Assembly: GCF_004345645.1 (NCBI RefSeq)
Contig: NZ_SLWS01000006.1
Coordinates: 248,001-312,000, forward strand
Source of the DNA: Actinocrispum wychmicini
Lineage (GTDB): Bacteria; Actinomycetota; Actinomycetes; Mycobacteriales; Pseudonocardiaceae
Length of the DNA stretch: 64,000 nt
Direction of reading: 5' to 3'
Position numbers and translations under genes: made by a program. The notes under the pieces are model-generated. The model saw only the letters and a list, made by a program, of their open reading frames with translations, had not been told where the DNA came from and did no database searches. Positions within the stretch are counted from its first letter, which is position 1, and each line of letters begins with the position of its first letter. Below are positions 43,211 to 51,535 of this stretch, in pieces.

Positions 43211-43692
43211 TGCCCCAGCCGTCCTCGCCACCGGCGACCCCCACACCCAAGGCCGTCCCGGGCGACTCCGTGGACGCCCTGCAGAAAGCGCTCGGCGCCG
43301 AGCACACGGCCGTGTGGGTGTACGAACTGGTGAGCGCGTTCCTGCCGGCCTCGTTCAACAACGCGTTGGCACAGGGCGCGACCACGCATCGCGCGCAGCG
43401 CGACACGACCGAGCGGGCGCTCACCGCGAGCAACGCGACGCCGCAGGCAGCGGAACCCGCGTACCTGACGCCGAAACCCGTTACGGATCAGGCGTCGAGC
43501 CTCGCGTTGCTCGTGTCCGTCGAGTCGGACGCAGCCGTGGCGTGGCGGTCGGTGCTGGAGAACACCGACGACGCCGACCTACGCAGGACCGCGCTCGGCG
43601 TACTGAGCGGCTCAGCTGTACGGGCGACGCGTTGGCGCAAGTCCGCTGGGGCGAGCCCGTTGGCGCCGCCCATGCCCGGTCAGCCCGGCTGA
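43210..43692 (+). CDS. DUF4439 ferritin-like protein
   Basis: 160 aa. DALQKALGAEHTAVWVYELVSAFL and THRAQRDTTERAL form the first two helices of a ferritin-like bundle, with Glu and His that could bind a metal (AEHTAVWVYE, HRAQRD). Coupled to the lipoprotein gene; probably an exported pair. Enzymatic role unknown. Confidence 0.8.
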   Translation: MPQPSSPPATPTPKAVPGDSVDALQKALGAEHTAVWVYELVSAFLPASFNNALAQGATTHRAQRDTTERALTASNATPQAAEPAYLTPKPVTDQASSLALLVSVESDAAVAWRSVLENTDDADLRRTALGVLSGSAVRATRWRKSAGASPLAPPMPGQPG

Positions 43693-44408
43693 CGCAGCTC
43701 GTCGCCCAGCCGCAGCGCGTCGTTGGCGACGTCGTCGAGCGCCTGCTTGTCCGCGTCCTTGCTGCCGGACTCGTAGTTCGCCTCGACGATGACCACCGTC
43801 GCGTCCTGCACCCTGGCCGCGAACCCGTTGGACAGGTTCGACAGGGTGCCGACCTTGACCTTCTTGTCCCGCACCAGATCGGCGACGTTGCCGGTGTCGT
43901 CCTGCTCGGTCAGCGACTTGAGGTCCTGCGCGTCCTGCGCGGTCGGCATCACCACCACCGCCACCGACGCGAACGCCGTCTTGCCGTTCACCGGCGCCGA
44001 GTACAGCTGGCGGACAAGCGAGGTGCAGTTCTTGGTCTTGAAGAACGTCTGCACCTTCCGGTACGAGTGCTCGACGCAGTTGCTGTCGCGCACCGGGCCG
44101 GACAGCTCGGTGGACTTGGTGAAGACGTACTTGCCGGCCGGTGGCTTGTTCTTGCCGGACGCGCCCGCGCCGGCCGAGTCGGGCGAGCCGCCGCCCTGCT
44201 GGATCAGCCACCACAACATGCCCGACACGACCGCCACCAGCAGCAGGCCGAGCCCCTTGAGGAGGTACTCGCGCCGCTTGTCCCGCTGGCCGTCGGGCCG
44301 CGGCCGAGGACCACGCTGGGGCATCGGCCGGCCGGGCACCGGCGGGATGCGCGTGGTCTGGTCCGGCCCTGGCGGGGGGTACTGGCCGGGACGGTAGGGA
44401 TCCGACAC
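43680..44408 (-). CDS. Membrane-anchored secreted-domain protein
   Basis: 242 aa from GTG (44406-44408). Pro-rich cytoplasmic N-terminus (SDPYRPGQYPPPGPDQ), one helix at about 52-72 (YLLKGLGLLLVAVVSGMLWW), then an exported domain with two cysteines close together (VRDSNCVEHSYRKVQTFFKTKNC, broken here at the Cys pair) and VVVMPTAQDAQDLKSL. Tail-to-tail with the DUF4439 gene, overlapping by 13 nt. Unknown function; related in build to the proteins at 45936, 48102 and 50615. Confidence 0.7.
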   Translation of the reverse strand: MSDPYRPGQYPPPGPDQTTRIPPVPGRPMPQRGPRPRPDGQRDKRREYLLKGLGLLLVAVVSGMLWWLIQQGGGSPDSAGAGASGKNKPPAGKYVFTKSTELSGPVRDSNCVEHSYRKVQTFFKTKNCTSLVRQLYSAPVNGKTAFASVAVVVMPTAQDAQDLKSLTEQDDTGNVADLVRDKKVKVGTLSNLSNGFAARVQDATVVIVEANYESGSKDADKQALDDVANDALRLGDELRQPG

Positions 44409-44430
44409 GGGATGCAAGGTACCCACTCGG

Positions 44431-45444
44431 TCAGCCCCGTAGTGCCGCCAGTACCAGTTCGATATCCTCGGCGGTGTTGTAGAGATGCCCCGAAATCCGC
44501 ACCCGACCTGCGCGAACACTGCTGCGGACGCCGGCCGCGGCGAGTTTTTCCGCGGCGTTCGGGACATCCAGCGTGGCGATGGCCGACCCGCGCGGCGCCT
44601 GGCCGAGCGCCACCAGCAGCCCGTCAACCAGCCCGACGCAGTGGTCCCGAACCGCGAGCATGTCCAGGGACGCCAGCCACGGCAGGACGATCCCAGCGAC
44701 GTAGTGCGAGAACCACGCCGGCGACAGGTCCAACCGGCGCGCGTCCCCGGCCAGCCGCAACGGAAGCCCGTAGATCGACGTCCAGATGTCCTCGCCCGCG
44801 TACCAGTTCGCCGCCTGCGGAACTGTGCGCTCCAACGCCTCCGGGCTGAGCGCGAGCCACGCGGCGCCGCGCGGCGACATCAGCCATTTGTAGCAAGCAC
44901 CGACCACCCAGTCGGCCCAACCGAGTTCGAGCGGCATCCAGCCGGCGGCCTGGGTGACGTCCAGCAGCACCCGCTTCCCGCTCGCCCGCAGCGCTTCGAG
45001 ATCGACGACGCCGCCGTCGGACGACTGCACCACGCTGACCGCCACCAGGTCATAATCGTCCACTTTAGACAGAAGATCGGCTTCCTCGGTCACGGTCACG
45101 CCGCGGTTACCCTGAGCCGCGAACGGGAAAGTCAGACTTGTGAACTCGCCCGGCACGGTCACCACCCGCGTACCGTCCGGCACGCTCGCCGCGACCAGGC
45201 CCACCAGTTGCGAAACGCTGCCGCCCGCGGCGACATGCCCTTCGCCGACGCCGACAAGCGCACCCCACGCCTTGCGCGCGAGCCGGACATCGCCGTCGAA
45301 GTCCGTCGCCGAGGCCCCACCGGTCCGCCATCGGTTGACCACTTCGACCAGACTGTCCGCGACAGTAGCCGGCGGGACACCGACAGTGGCCGTGTTCAGA
45401 TATCCGGGCGACAGGTCGAAGGAATGTCCGAAAGCGGTGCGCAC
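44431..45444 (-). CDS. Class V aminotransferase-fold PLP enzyme
   Basis: 337 aa from GTG 45442-45444. Fold type I PLP enzyme: LSPGYLNTATVGVPP at the start, LLDVTQAAGW (Asp that contacts the pyridine nitrogen), and ACYKWLMSPRGAAWLAL with the Schiff-base lysine. Ends with VRISGHLYNTAEDIELVLAAL. Similar in outline to isopenicillin epimerase and EgtE-like C-S lyases, but no ergothioneine genes are nearby, so the substrate stays open. Divergent from yjbQ. Confidence 0.8.
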   Translation of the reverse strand: MRTAFGHSFDLSPGYLNTATVGVPPATVADSLVEVVNRWRTGGASATDFDGDVRLARKAWGALVGVGEGHVAAGGSVSQLVGLVAASVPDGTRVVTVPGEFTSLTFPFAAQGNRGVTVTEEADLLSKVDDYDLVAVSVVQSSDGGVVDLEALRASGKRVLLDVTQAAGWMPLELGWADWVVGACYKWLMSPRGAAWLALSPEALERTVPQAANWYAGEDIWTSIYGLPLRLAGDARRLDLSPAWFSHYVAGIVLPWLASLDMLAVRDHCVGLVDGLLVALGQAPRGSAIATLDVPNAAEKLAAAGVRSSVRAGRVRISGHLYNTAEDIELVLAALRG

Positions 45445-45469
45445 GACACCGACGTTACCTAGGAGCGGC

Positions 45470-45880
45470 ATGCACAGCGCGGAGATTGTGATCAGGACCG
45501 GCGCGCGGGCCGTGGTGCACGACCTGACCGACGAGTGCCGGCGGTTCCTCGCCGACGCGAAGGCCGCCGACGGACTGCTGCACGTATGGGTTCCACACGC
45601 GACCGCCGGGCTGGCGGTGATCGAAACCGGCGCGGGCAGCGACGACGACCTGCTGACCGCGTTGGGCGACCTGCTGCCCGCCGACGACCGCTGGCACCAC
45701 CGGCACGGCTCCGCCGGACACGGCCGCGACCACGTACTGCCCGCGTTCCTGCCGCCGTACGCGAGTATTCCCGTGCTGCGCGGGCGGATGACGCTCGGCA
45801 CGTGGCAGTCCGTCTGCCTGGTCGACACCAATGTGGACAATCCACAACGGACTGTTCGGTTCAGCTACCTGGCCGGCTGA
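45470..45880 (+). CDS. yjbQ: YjbQ/UPF0047 family protein
   Basis: 136 aa. LLHVWVPHATAGLAVIETGAGSD, RHGSAGHGRDHVLPAFLPP and GTWQSVCLVDTNVDNPQRTV are the UPF0047 blocks; the conserved histidines form a metal-like site. E. coli YjbQ was reported to have weak thiamin phosphate synthase activity; the true role is unclear. AGGAG 4 nt before ATG. Confidence 0.9.
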   Translation: MHSAEIVIRTGARAVVHDLTDECRRFLADAKAADGLLHVWVPHATAGLAVIETGAGSDDDLLTALGDLLPADDRWHHRHGSAGHGRDHVLPAFLPPYASIPVLRGRMTLGTWQSVCLVDTNVDNPQRTVRFSYLAG

Positions 45881-45935
45881 ATCACCCGGGCCGCGCCGCA
45901 CTGAGATGTGCGAACGTTGTGCGCGAACCGTCACC

Positions 45936-46655
45936 ATGAGCTACCGTGGTGGTGTGGTTCTGCGACGGTCGAAGAGACTGCTGATCACGATCGGCGCCGT
46001 CGCGGCGTTGCTCGCGGCCGGCGGGATCTCGGCTGCCTCGCTGGTCAACCGGCACGCGCCGGCCGAACCGGAGCCCCGGATCGTCGAGGCCGCGCCGCCG
46101 ATGGCCCCGGACACGCACACCGTCACCAACCCCGCCGCGAAGCTCTCGTTCGACGTGACCGCCGACTGGGAGCCCGCCGACGACGATGAGACGCTCACCA
46201 CATCCAACGGCGTCGAACTCGACCATCTCGTCGACTGGGGCCCGTACACCTGCCAGGGCGCGGAATACGGCCGCGCGTTCGCCGGCACCGGCGTCGCGCC
46301 GAACGACCACAAGGCCGCCCCCGGGCGGATAGCGGCGGACCTCGCCGCGGCCGTCGCGGCGGACCAGTACAGCGACGGGCACCAGACAGCGGCCGTGAAC
46401 GTGGCCAAACCGCAACCGTTGACCGTCGACGGCGCACAGGGCGCGACCGTGCACGCGGAGGCGACCCTGATCCGCTCCGGCGACCCGTGCGCGGGCGTCA
46501 AGGGCACGATCACGGTCATCGCGTTGCCCACGTCGGCCGGCGTCTCGGTGTTCGTGATCGGCGCGGACCTGACCCCCGGGCCACAGCAACCCACGCCGCT
46601 CCTCCAGGCCGACCGGGTATCCACGATCGCGGACTCGTTGCACGTCACGCACTGA
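45936..46655 (+). CDS. Membrane-anchored secreted-domain protein
   Basis: 239 aa from ATG 45936 (start uncertain; GTG codons follow at about 45953). One signal-anchor helix (LLITIGAVAALLAAGGISAASL), then a domain sharing the scheme of the 48102 and 50615 products: SFDVTADWEP, YTCQGAEYGRAFAG, a helix with AADLAAAVAADQY, VTVDGA-type turn and DPCAGVKGTITVIALP. Two conserved cysteines likely form a disulfide outside the cell. Unknown function. Confidence 0.7.
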   Translation: MSYRGGVVLRRSKRLLITIGAVAALLAAGGISAASLVNRHAPAEPEPRIVEAAPPMAPDTHTVTNPAAKLSFDVTADWEPADDDETLTTSNGVELDHLVDWGPYTCQGAEYGRAFAGTGVAPNDHKAAPGRIAADLAAAVAADQYSDGHQTAAVNVAKPQPLTVDGAQGATVHAEATLIRSGDPCAGVKGTITVIALPTSAGVSVFVIGADLTPGPQQPTPLLQADRVSTIADSLHVTH

Positions 46656-46715
46656 TCGTCAGGCGCGGAACCCGGTCGGGGCGCATCCGCACCAGCACCC
46701 CTAACCTCCGCAGGC

Positions 46716-47180
46716 ATGGTGAACTTGCTGTCCGTCGGCCGCTCGACAGCAGATCCGGCCCTGGACGACTGGTACGTCGACGGCTCCTCCCTGGCCCGAT
46801 GGATGTCCCGGTTCGAGTGCGAGGGTCCGATTCCCCGCGGCGACGGCGTCCTCGCCACGCGCCATCCCGACGACCTGCGCGCCCTGCTCGGCCGGCCCGT
46901 ACCAAGCCATCTCCCGAGCCGCCTGGAGGACTGCGGCCTGCCCTCCGGAAGGGTGCCGCTGTACAGCTGCTCGCGATGCGGCGCCCCCGAGTGCGGCGTC
47001 TTCGCCGTCCGGGTGACATATGACAGGGCAACCGCCCCGGCCACGGTCCACTGGACCGACTTCGCCTGGGAGTCCGACAGCGACCCGGCGCCCGGACCGT
47101 CACCGGACTACGCCACACTCCCGACGATCAAGTTCGACCTCGTGCGGTACGAGACCGTGCTCCGTCAGTTGCTGCACTGA
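46716..47180 (+). CDS. Hypothetical protein
   Basis: 154 aa. LDDWYVDGSSLARWMSRF, then YSCSRCGAPECGVFAVRV, a cysteine-rich strand that could bind zinc, then TVHWTDFAWESD and a helical end. Resembles small actinobacterial proteins of unknown role. Host-type codon use. Confidence 0.65.
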   Translation: MVNLLSVGRSTADPALDDWYVDGSSLARWMSRFECEGPIPRGDGVLATRHPDDLRALLGRPVPSHLPSRLEDCGLPSGRVPLYSCSRCGAPECGVFAVRVTYDRATAPATVHWTDFAWESDSDPAPGPSPDYATLPTIKFDLVRYETVLRQLLH

Positions 47181-47513
47181 CACCGGACCGACCTTGGGTG
47201 TGGAGTCAGCATGACCGGTCAGGTGAACGAAGATCAGCGCGTTCGTCGCCCGGAAGGTTGAATCCATGACCGACGGTTAGTGCCCATACCGGATGTCAGG
47301 TTCCTCTAACGTTCGTGTCAGCTCATTCACAGGTTTGTCTCACCTGTTCGGGATCTTGCGGCTACATGTATTCCACTGCCATCCTCGTATTAGCAACATT
47401 CGCCAACAAATTCGCCGTCGACTCCGTATCGAATCGAGCTCGCAGATCGGCGCAAAATTCTGTTCACGGTATAGGTCCGCCTGTATTCCGATGATGTCTA
47501 TAGGAGTTCCCAT
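47181..47513. other. 333-nt low-GC gap
   Basis: No gene recognised. Clearly AT-richer than surroundings, which continues into the secreted-protein gene and probably holds its promoter (for example the ATGTCTATAGGAG stretch before the ATG carries the ribosome-binding site). Confidence 0.5.
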
Positions 47514-47834
47514 ATGCGAAAGATTGCAGCATTTGCCGCCATTGTCGCGACATCGACGGTTCTGCCGCTCGCCGCGCAGCCGGCTGTCGCCGCATCGGAG
47601 ACGACGACCAGAGTCGGGACCAGCGCACCCGCATGCGTCAAGATCCGAGCCTGGGACGACGGCGCTTACAGCTACCAGAGGGCGACCAACACCTGCGGTC
47701 GACAAATGACAGTTCGACTGGTGTGGACAGTGGCGACGACCCATTGTGAGACCCTCGAAAACGGAGAGTCCATGACCTGGCAGGTGTTGCGGCCCGCGTG
47801 GGGACACGGAGCCGAAATGTGCTCCGAAAATTGA
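47514..47834 (+). CDS. Small secreted four-cysteine protein
   Basis: 106 aa. Sec signal peptide (MRKIAAFAAIVATSTVLPLA, cleavage after AVAA), then an 80-aa mature part with four cysteines (PACVKI, NTCGRQ, THCETL, EMCSEN) and beta-like spacing, likely two disulfides. ATG 7 nt behind AGGAG. Flanked by an AT-rich leader and a strong terminator, so a one-gene unit. Comparable small secreted proteins in actinomycetes include protease inhibitors and development-related proteins; no match is proved. Confidence 0.75.
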   Translation: MRKIAAFAAIVATSTVLPLAAQPAVAASETTTRVGTSAPACVKIRAWDDGAYSYQRATNTCGRQMTVRLVWTVATTHCETLENGESMTWQVLRPAWGHGAEMCSEN

Positions 47835-47843
47835 CAGAAGATG

Positions 47844-47905
47844 CCGCGTGCGGAGAGCAGCTGACCTACGTCTGTCGGGCCTGCCTCTCCGCACGCGGTT
47901 TCTTC
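47844..47905 (+). terminator. Strong terminator after the secreted protein gene
   Basis: CCGCGTGCGGAGAG / CTCTCCGCACGCGG, 14-bp perfect stem (47844-47857, 47885-47898), 27-nt loop, then TTTCTTC. Confidence 0.8.
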
Positions 47906-48101
47906 GGCCGAGACGTCGATATCCGTAATGGCGGGCGGCGATGTTTGGCCAGGACTCTGCGCACCCTGATCTTGGCGGCGGGGTGAAGGCGCCTTGTTGG
48001 CTGGACTGGTTCGGGCCGCTGCTTGAACCGGAAGCGGCCAGCGGGCCGTTCGCCAGTCCACCCGGTGCCCTGGAGCGGGAACGTCACGATACCGTCCCCC
48101 C

Positions 48102-48971
48102 GTGGTGTACCCAGGAAACGGCCAGCAGCCCCCGCAGGACTGGGGGCAGCAACCCGGCTACCAAGGTCTCGGGCTCTACCAGCAGGGCGGCCCGCCACCG
48201 CGCAAACCCAGGAACTGGGTGATGATCTTCTCGATCATCGCGATCGTGCTGATCGTCGGCGCGGTCGTGACGATCGTGTTGCTCAACCGGGACAACGGCA
48301 CACCGGCCGCGGACAACCCGCCGCCCAGCACACCGAGGAGCAGCGGCAGCGCGCCGAAGCCGCCCACGTCCTCGTCGATCCCCAAGACCAGCGGCCAGCC
48401 CGGGGACGCCCTGCAGCCCCGCAACACCGGCTGGACCGTGATCAAGAACGACAAGGCGAAGTTCATCTACGAGGTGCCGCCGTCGTGGAAGCCGGTGCCC
48501 GGCGCCACCTTGTCCAGCAAGGCCATGCCGGACGCCACGCTGTACTTCCCGGCCAGTGTCGGCGACTACCAGTGCCAGGGCGCCAACTACAGCCGTGGCG
48601 GCCTCGGCGGCGGAACCGTCGCCAGGGCCGACCCGACGGATGTGGCCATCAGCATCGCCAAGGCGTACGGCGCCGAGTTCTACACGAGCGGCAACGGGGT
48701 CGTCACCACCGGCACACCCAGGACCGTCAAGTCCGTCCTGGGCACGGACGGCAAGCCGCAGCTCGGCGTCCAGGTGGACGCGACCATCGCCGCCACCGGC
48801 AACGAGTGCTTCGCGAGCAAGGGCAAGGTCTCCGTGCTGGTGATCGACAACGGCGGGAGCACGCTCCAGTTCCTGGTGGTGAACGGCGACGTGGAAGGCG
48901 GCCCGGCCACCCCGCCGCCACCGGCCGACGCGGACCTGCAGAAGATCGTCGACAGCGCCCGCGAGTACTAA
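48102..48971 (+). CDS. Membrane-anchored secreted-domain protein
   Basis: 289 aa, GTG start. Gln/Pro/Gly-rich cytoplasmic part (PGNGQQPPQDWGQQPGYQG), one helix (VMIFSIIAIVLIVGAVVTIVLL at about 40-61), a Ser/Pro linker, then a 180-aa exported domain: KFIYEVPPSWKPVPG, YQCQGANYSRGGLGG, IAKAYGAEFYTSG, VQVDATIAATGNECFASKG. Same order of motifs as in the 50615 product, so the two are paralogues. Ends 4 nt inside the convergent next gene. Confidence 0.75.
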   Translation: MVYPGNGQQPPQDWGQQPGYQGLGLYQQGGPPPRKPRNWVMIFSIIAIVLIVGAVVTIVLLNRDNGTPAADNPPPSTPRSSGSAPKPPTSSSIPKTSGQPGDALQPRNTGWTVIKNDKAKFIYEVPPSWKPVPGATLSSKAMPDATLYFPASVGDYQCQGANYSRGGLGGGTVARADPTDVAISIAKAYGAEFYTSGNGVVTTGTPRTVKSVLGTDGKPQLGVQVDATIAATGNECFASKGKVSVLVIDNGGSTLQFLVVNGDVEGGPATPPPPADADLQKIVDSAREY

Positions 48972-49777
48972 CGCCGCGCACGGACAAATGCGACGACGCC
49001 GCCGACGACCAGGACGGCGGCGGGCAGGATCAGGTTCGCCACCGCGGTCAGTCGCTCGTCGGGCCGGGGAGTGGTGAACGGGAAGAAGTGCGCCAGCCCT
49101 TGAAGGTTGGCGTGCACGGCGGCGATCAGGAACACCGCGCCCACCACACCGAGCCACCGGCTGCGCTCCGCCAGGGCGAGCACCAGCAGCGCGACCGCGA
49201 TGATCACCAGCGCGACGAGTCCGTTGGCCATGTGCACTCCGAGGGTCGCGAAGGCGATCATCGCCAGCAGAGTGCCGACGAACACGCTCGCCGTGCGCAG
49301 TCCCCGCCACCGAAAGCCGGCGAACACCACGACGGCGCCCGTCGCGACCGAGCCGGCGAGGATCCACAGGGTGACGCCGGGCGTCTCGTACAGCCTGCCG
49401 GCCGCGTGCGACGTCTTCCACATGATCTGGCTGCCGACCACGAACGCGGCCACCGCAGCACCACCGGCGGCCAGGTGGTCGCTCACGCTGCCCGCCTGCC
49501 TGCGGTACCACCACGCGGTCGCCGCGAAGCCGAGCAGCAGCGCGATCACCCAGTACCACTCGACCATCACCGGGTAGCGCAGCCGGTACACCCACGGCAG
49601 GGCGAACGCCGGGAAGGGCCCGATGTCCTGGTACGCCGTCATGTGCGGGTCGCCGGCGGCGGACACGTAGAACACCGGTGCGACGAGCACGAGGAGGCCA
49701 AGGACCAGCAGCGGAAACGCGTATCCGCGGCGCAGCGCGGTCTTCTCGCCGAGGAGCTCGGCCGGGCGGTCTGGCAT
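48968..49777 (-). CDS. Polytopic membrane protein, unknown
   Basis: 269 aa from ATG 49775-49777. About seven hydrophobic segments, for example FPLLVLGLLVLVAPVFYVSA, WYWVIALLLGFAATAWWY, VTLWILAGSVATGAVVVFAG and VNLILPAAVLVVGG-like end. No domain known to me. No transporter motif. Confidence 0.7.
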   Translation of the reverse strand: MPDRPAELLGEKTALRRGYAFPLLVLGLLVLVAPVFYVSAAGDPHMTAYQDIGPFPAFALPWVYRLRYPVMVEWYWVIALLLGFAATAWWYRRQAGSVSDHLAAGGAAVAAFVVGSQIMWKTSHAAGRLYETPGVTLWILAGSVATGAVVVFAGFRWRGLRTASVFVGTLLAMIAFATLGVHMANGLVALVIIAVALLVLALAERSRWLGVVGAVFLIAAVHANLQGLAHFFPFTTPRPDERLTAVANLILPAAVLVVGGVVAFVRARR

Positions 49778-49887
49778 GTCTTCCCCCGAGGAGTGATCGC
49801 GTCCCGGACAGATTTTCATTGCCAAGGAACATGTCAAGCGTCACGCGACACGCCGAAGAGGTCGCCCGATCGTGTCACTATGAGCGA

Positions 49888-50604
49888 ATGGGTAACAGAA
49901 CGCTCATACTGTGGGACATCGACCTGACCCTGGTCGACCTCGCCGGCATCGGCCGCGAGTGGTACACCACCGCGTTGGCCAACGCCATGGGCCTGTCCCT
50001 GTCGCACCTGCCGGCATTCCCCGGACGCACCGAACGGGCGATCACCTCCGAGTTGCTGACCGCCCACGGCGCCGCCGCCACCGAGGAGGAGATCCAGCTG
50101 ATCTTCACCGAGCTGATCGCGATCGCCCAGGCCGAACGCGACCTGCTGGGCGGCCGCGGGCGCGTGCTGCCCGGCGTCGCCGAGGTCGTCGCCGCACTGG
50201 GCGAACGCGACGACGTGGTGCAGAGCCTGGTCACCGGCAACCTGGCTGAGGTCGCGGACGTGAAACTGGCCCCGTTCGGCCTGCTCGACCACATCGACCT
50301 GGAGATCGGCGGCTACGGCTCGCTGTCCACCGACCGCCACGACCTCGTCTCCGCCGCCATGCGCCTGGCCGCGGCGAAACACGGCCACACCTTCGATCCC
50401 TCCTCGGTGGTGGTCATCGGGGACACGCCACACGACGTCAGCGCGGCGTTGCACCACGGCGCCGTCGCCATCGGCGTCGCGACCGGACGGCACAGCTTCA
50501 CCCACCTCAAAGAGGCCGGTGCGCACGCGGTGTTCCGTGACCTGTCGGACACCGAGCAGGTCCTTTCCACCGTTCTCAACCGCCGACCGCAGGACGGCCA
50601 CTAG
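49888..50604 (+). CDS. HAD-family hydrolase
   Basis: 238 aa. Motif I LILWDIDLTLVD (DxDxT), motif II LVTGN, motif IV VVVIGDTPHDV. Cap domain between I and II (about 20-85). Phosphatase-like (PGP/phosphoglycolate type by length); substrate unknown. Confidence 0.85.
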   Translation: MGNRTLILWDIDLTLVDLAGIGREWYTTALANAMGLSLSHLPAFPGRTERAITSELLTAHGAAATEEEIQLIFTELIAIAQAERDLLGGRGRVLPGVAEVVAALGERDDVVQSLVTGNLAEVADVKLAPFGLLDHIDLEIGGYGSLSTDRHDLVSAAMRLAAAKHGHTFDPSSVVVIGDTPHDVSAALHHGAVAIGVATGRHSFTHLKEAGAHAVFRDLSDTEQVLSTVLNRRPQDGH

Positions 50605-50614
50605 TCTGTTTGCC

Positions 50615-51454
50615 GTGAGCACACCGTCTGGGGGCTACCAGGGACTCGGTTTCTACAGCGACGACAAGCCGCCGAAGAAGAACACCGGTCTGCTGATGGC
50701 GATCGCCGTCGCGGCAGTCGTCCTCCTCGCCATGGTCGCGACCGTACTGATCGTGGGCGTGCAGAACAGCACGCCCGGCCAGGCGGTGGCCGACCCCGGC
50801 GCGAAGCCGAGGGCGAACAGCGGCAGCTCCAGCCCGTCCTCCCGGGACCCGTTGCAGCCCAAGGCCAGCGGCGCGCCGATGGTGCCGGGCTGGACACCGA
50901 TCCCGATCAACGACGGCAAGGACATCAACACCACCAAGGCGTATGACGTGCCGCCGAAGTGGGAGCCGCTGAACTTCCCGGCGATCTTCGGCAACGGGAC
51001 GGAGAAGACCACCGTCTACATCCCCGCCCTCTACATGAAGGGCTACTGCGAGGGCAAGTCCACCACGTTCCGGTCGATGGCCGGCCTGATGCTGGTGCCC
51101 AACAAGGGCGACGCGAAGGACCAGGCCACCGGCGCGGCCACGAAACTGGCCAACGCCGTCTACACCACCGACGCCGGCGCCAAGCCCACAGTGGACACCA
51201 CCGCCCCGACCCCGGTGAAGATCGACAACGGCAAGGACGGCCTGGCGGTCACCGCGCACGTGTCCGGCATCGCCCCCGGCCCCAACGACAAGTGCAACGC
51301 GTCGACGTCGGTGATCATGCTGGTGATCCTGCCCGGCAAGGCGCCGGACGACCCCAGCCTGGTGATGACCGCCTGGGCGGACCAGGGCTTCCCGGAGGCG
51401 ACGCCAGAGGGTGACCTGCAGAAGATCGTGACGAGCATCCACCCGGCGAACTGA
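50615..51454 (+). CDS. Membrane-anchored secreted-domain protein
   Basis: 279 aa from GTG 50615, 10 nt after the HAD gene. Short N-terminus STPSGGYQGLGFYSDDKPPKK (nearly identical in wording to GYQGLGLYQQG of the 48102 product), one helix (LLMAIAVAAVVLLAMVATVL), then KAYDVPPKWEPLNFP, GYCEGKSTTFRSMAGL, GAATKLANAVYTT and NDKCNASTSVIMLVILPG. Clear paralogue of the 48102 product. Unknown function at the cell surface. Confidence 0.75.
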   Translation: MSTPSGGYQGLGFYSDDKPPKKNTGLLMAIAVAAVVLLAMVATVLIVGVQNSTPGQAVADPGAKPRANSGSSSPSSRDPLQPKASGAPMVPGWTPIPINDGKDINTTKAYDVPPKWEPLNFPAIFGNGTEKTTVYIPALYMKGYCEGKSTTFRSMAGLMLVPNKGDAKDQATGAATKLANAVYTTDAGAKPTVDTTAPTPVKIDNGKDGLAVTAHVSGIAPGPNDKCNASTSVIMLVILPGKAPDDPSLVMTAWADQGFPEATPEGDLQKIVTSIHPAN

Positions 51455-51535
51455 ACCTTTCCTGCTGTGGCAGGAGGGCCGGGTGGTCCTCCGGATTGAT
51501 GTCGTGGCGGCGGGCGTGTGCCTACGGTCGGGTGC

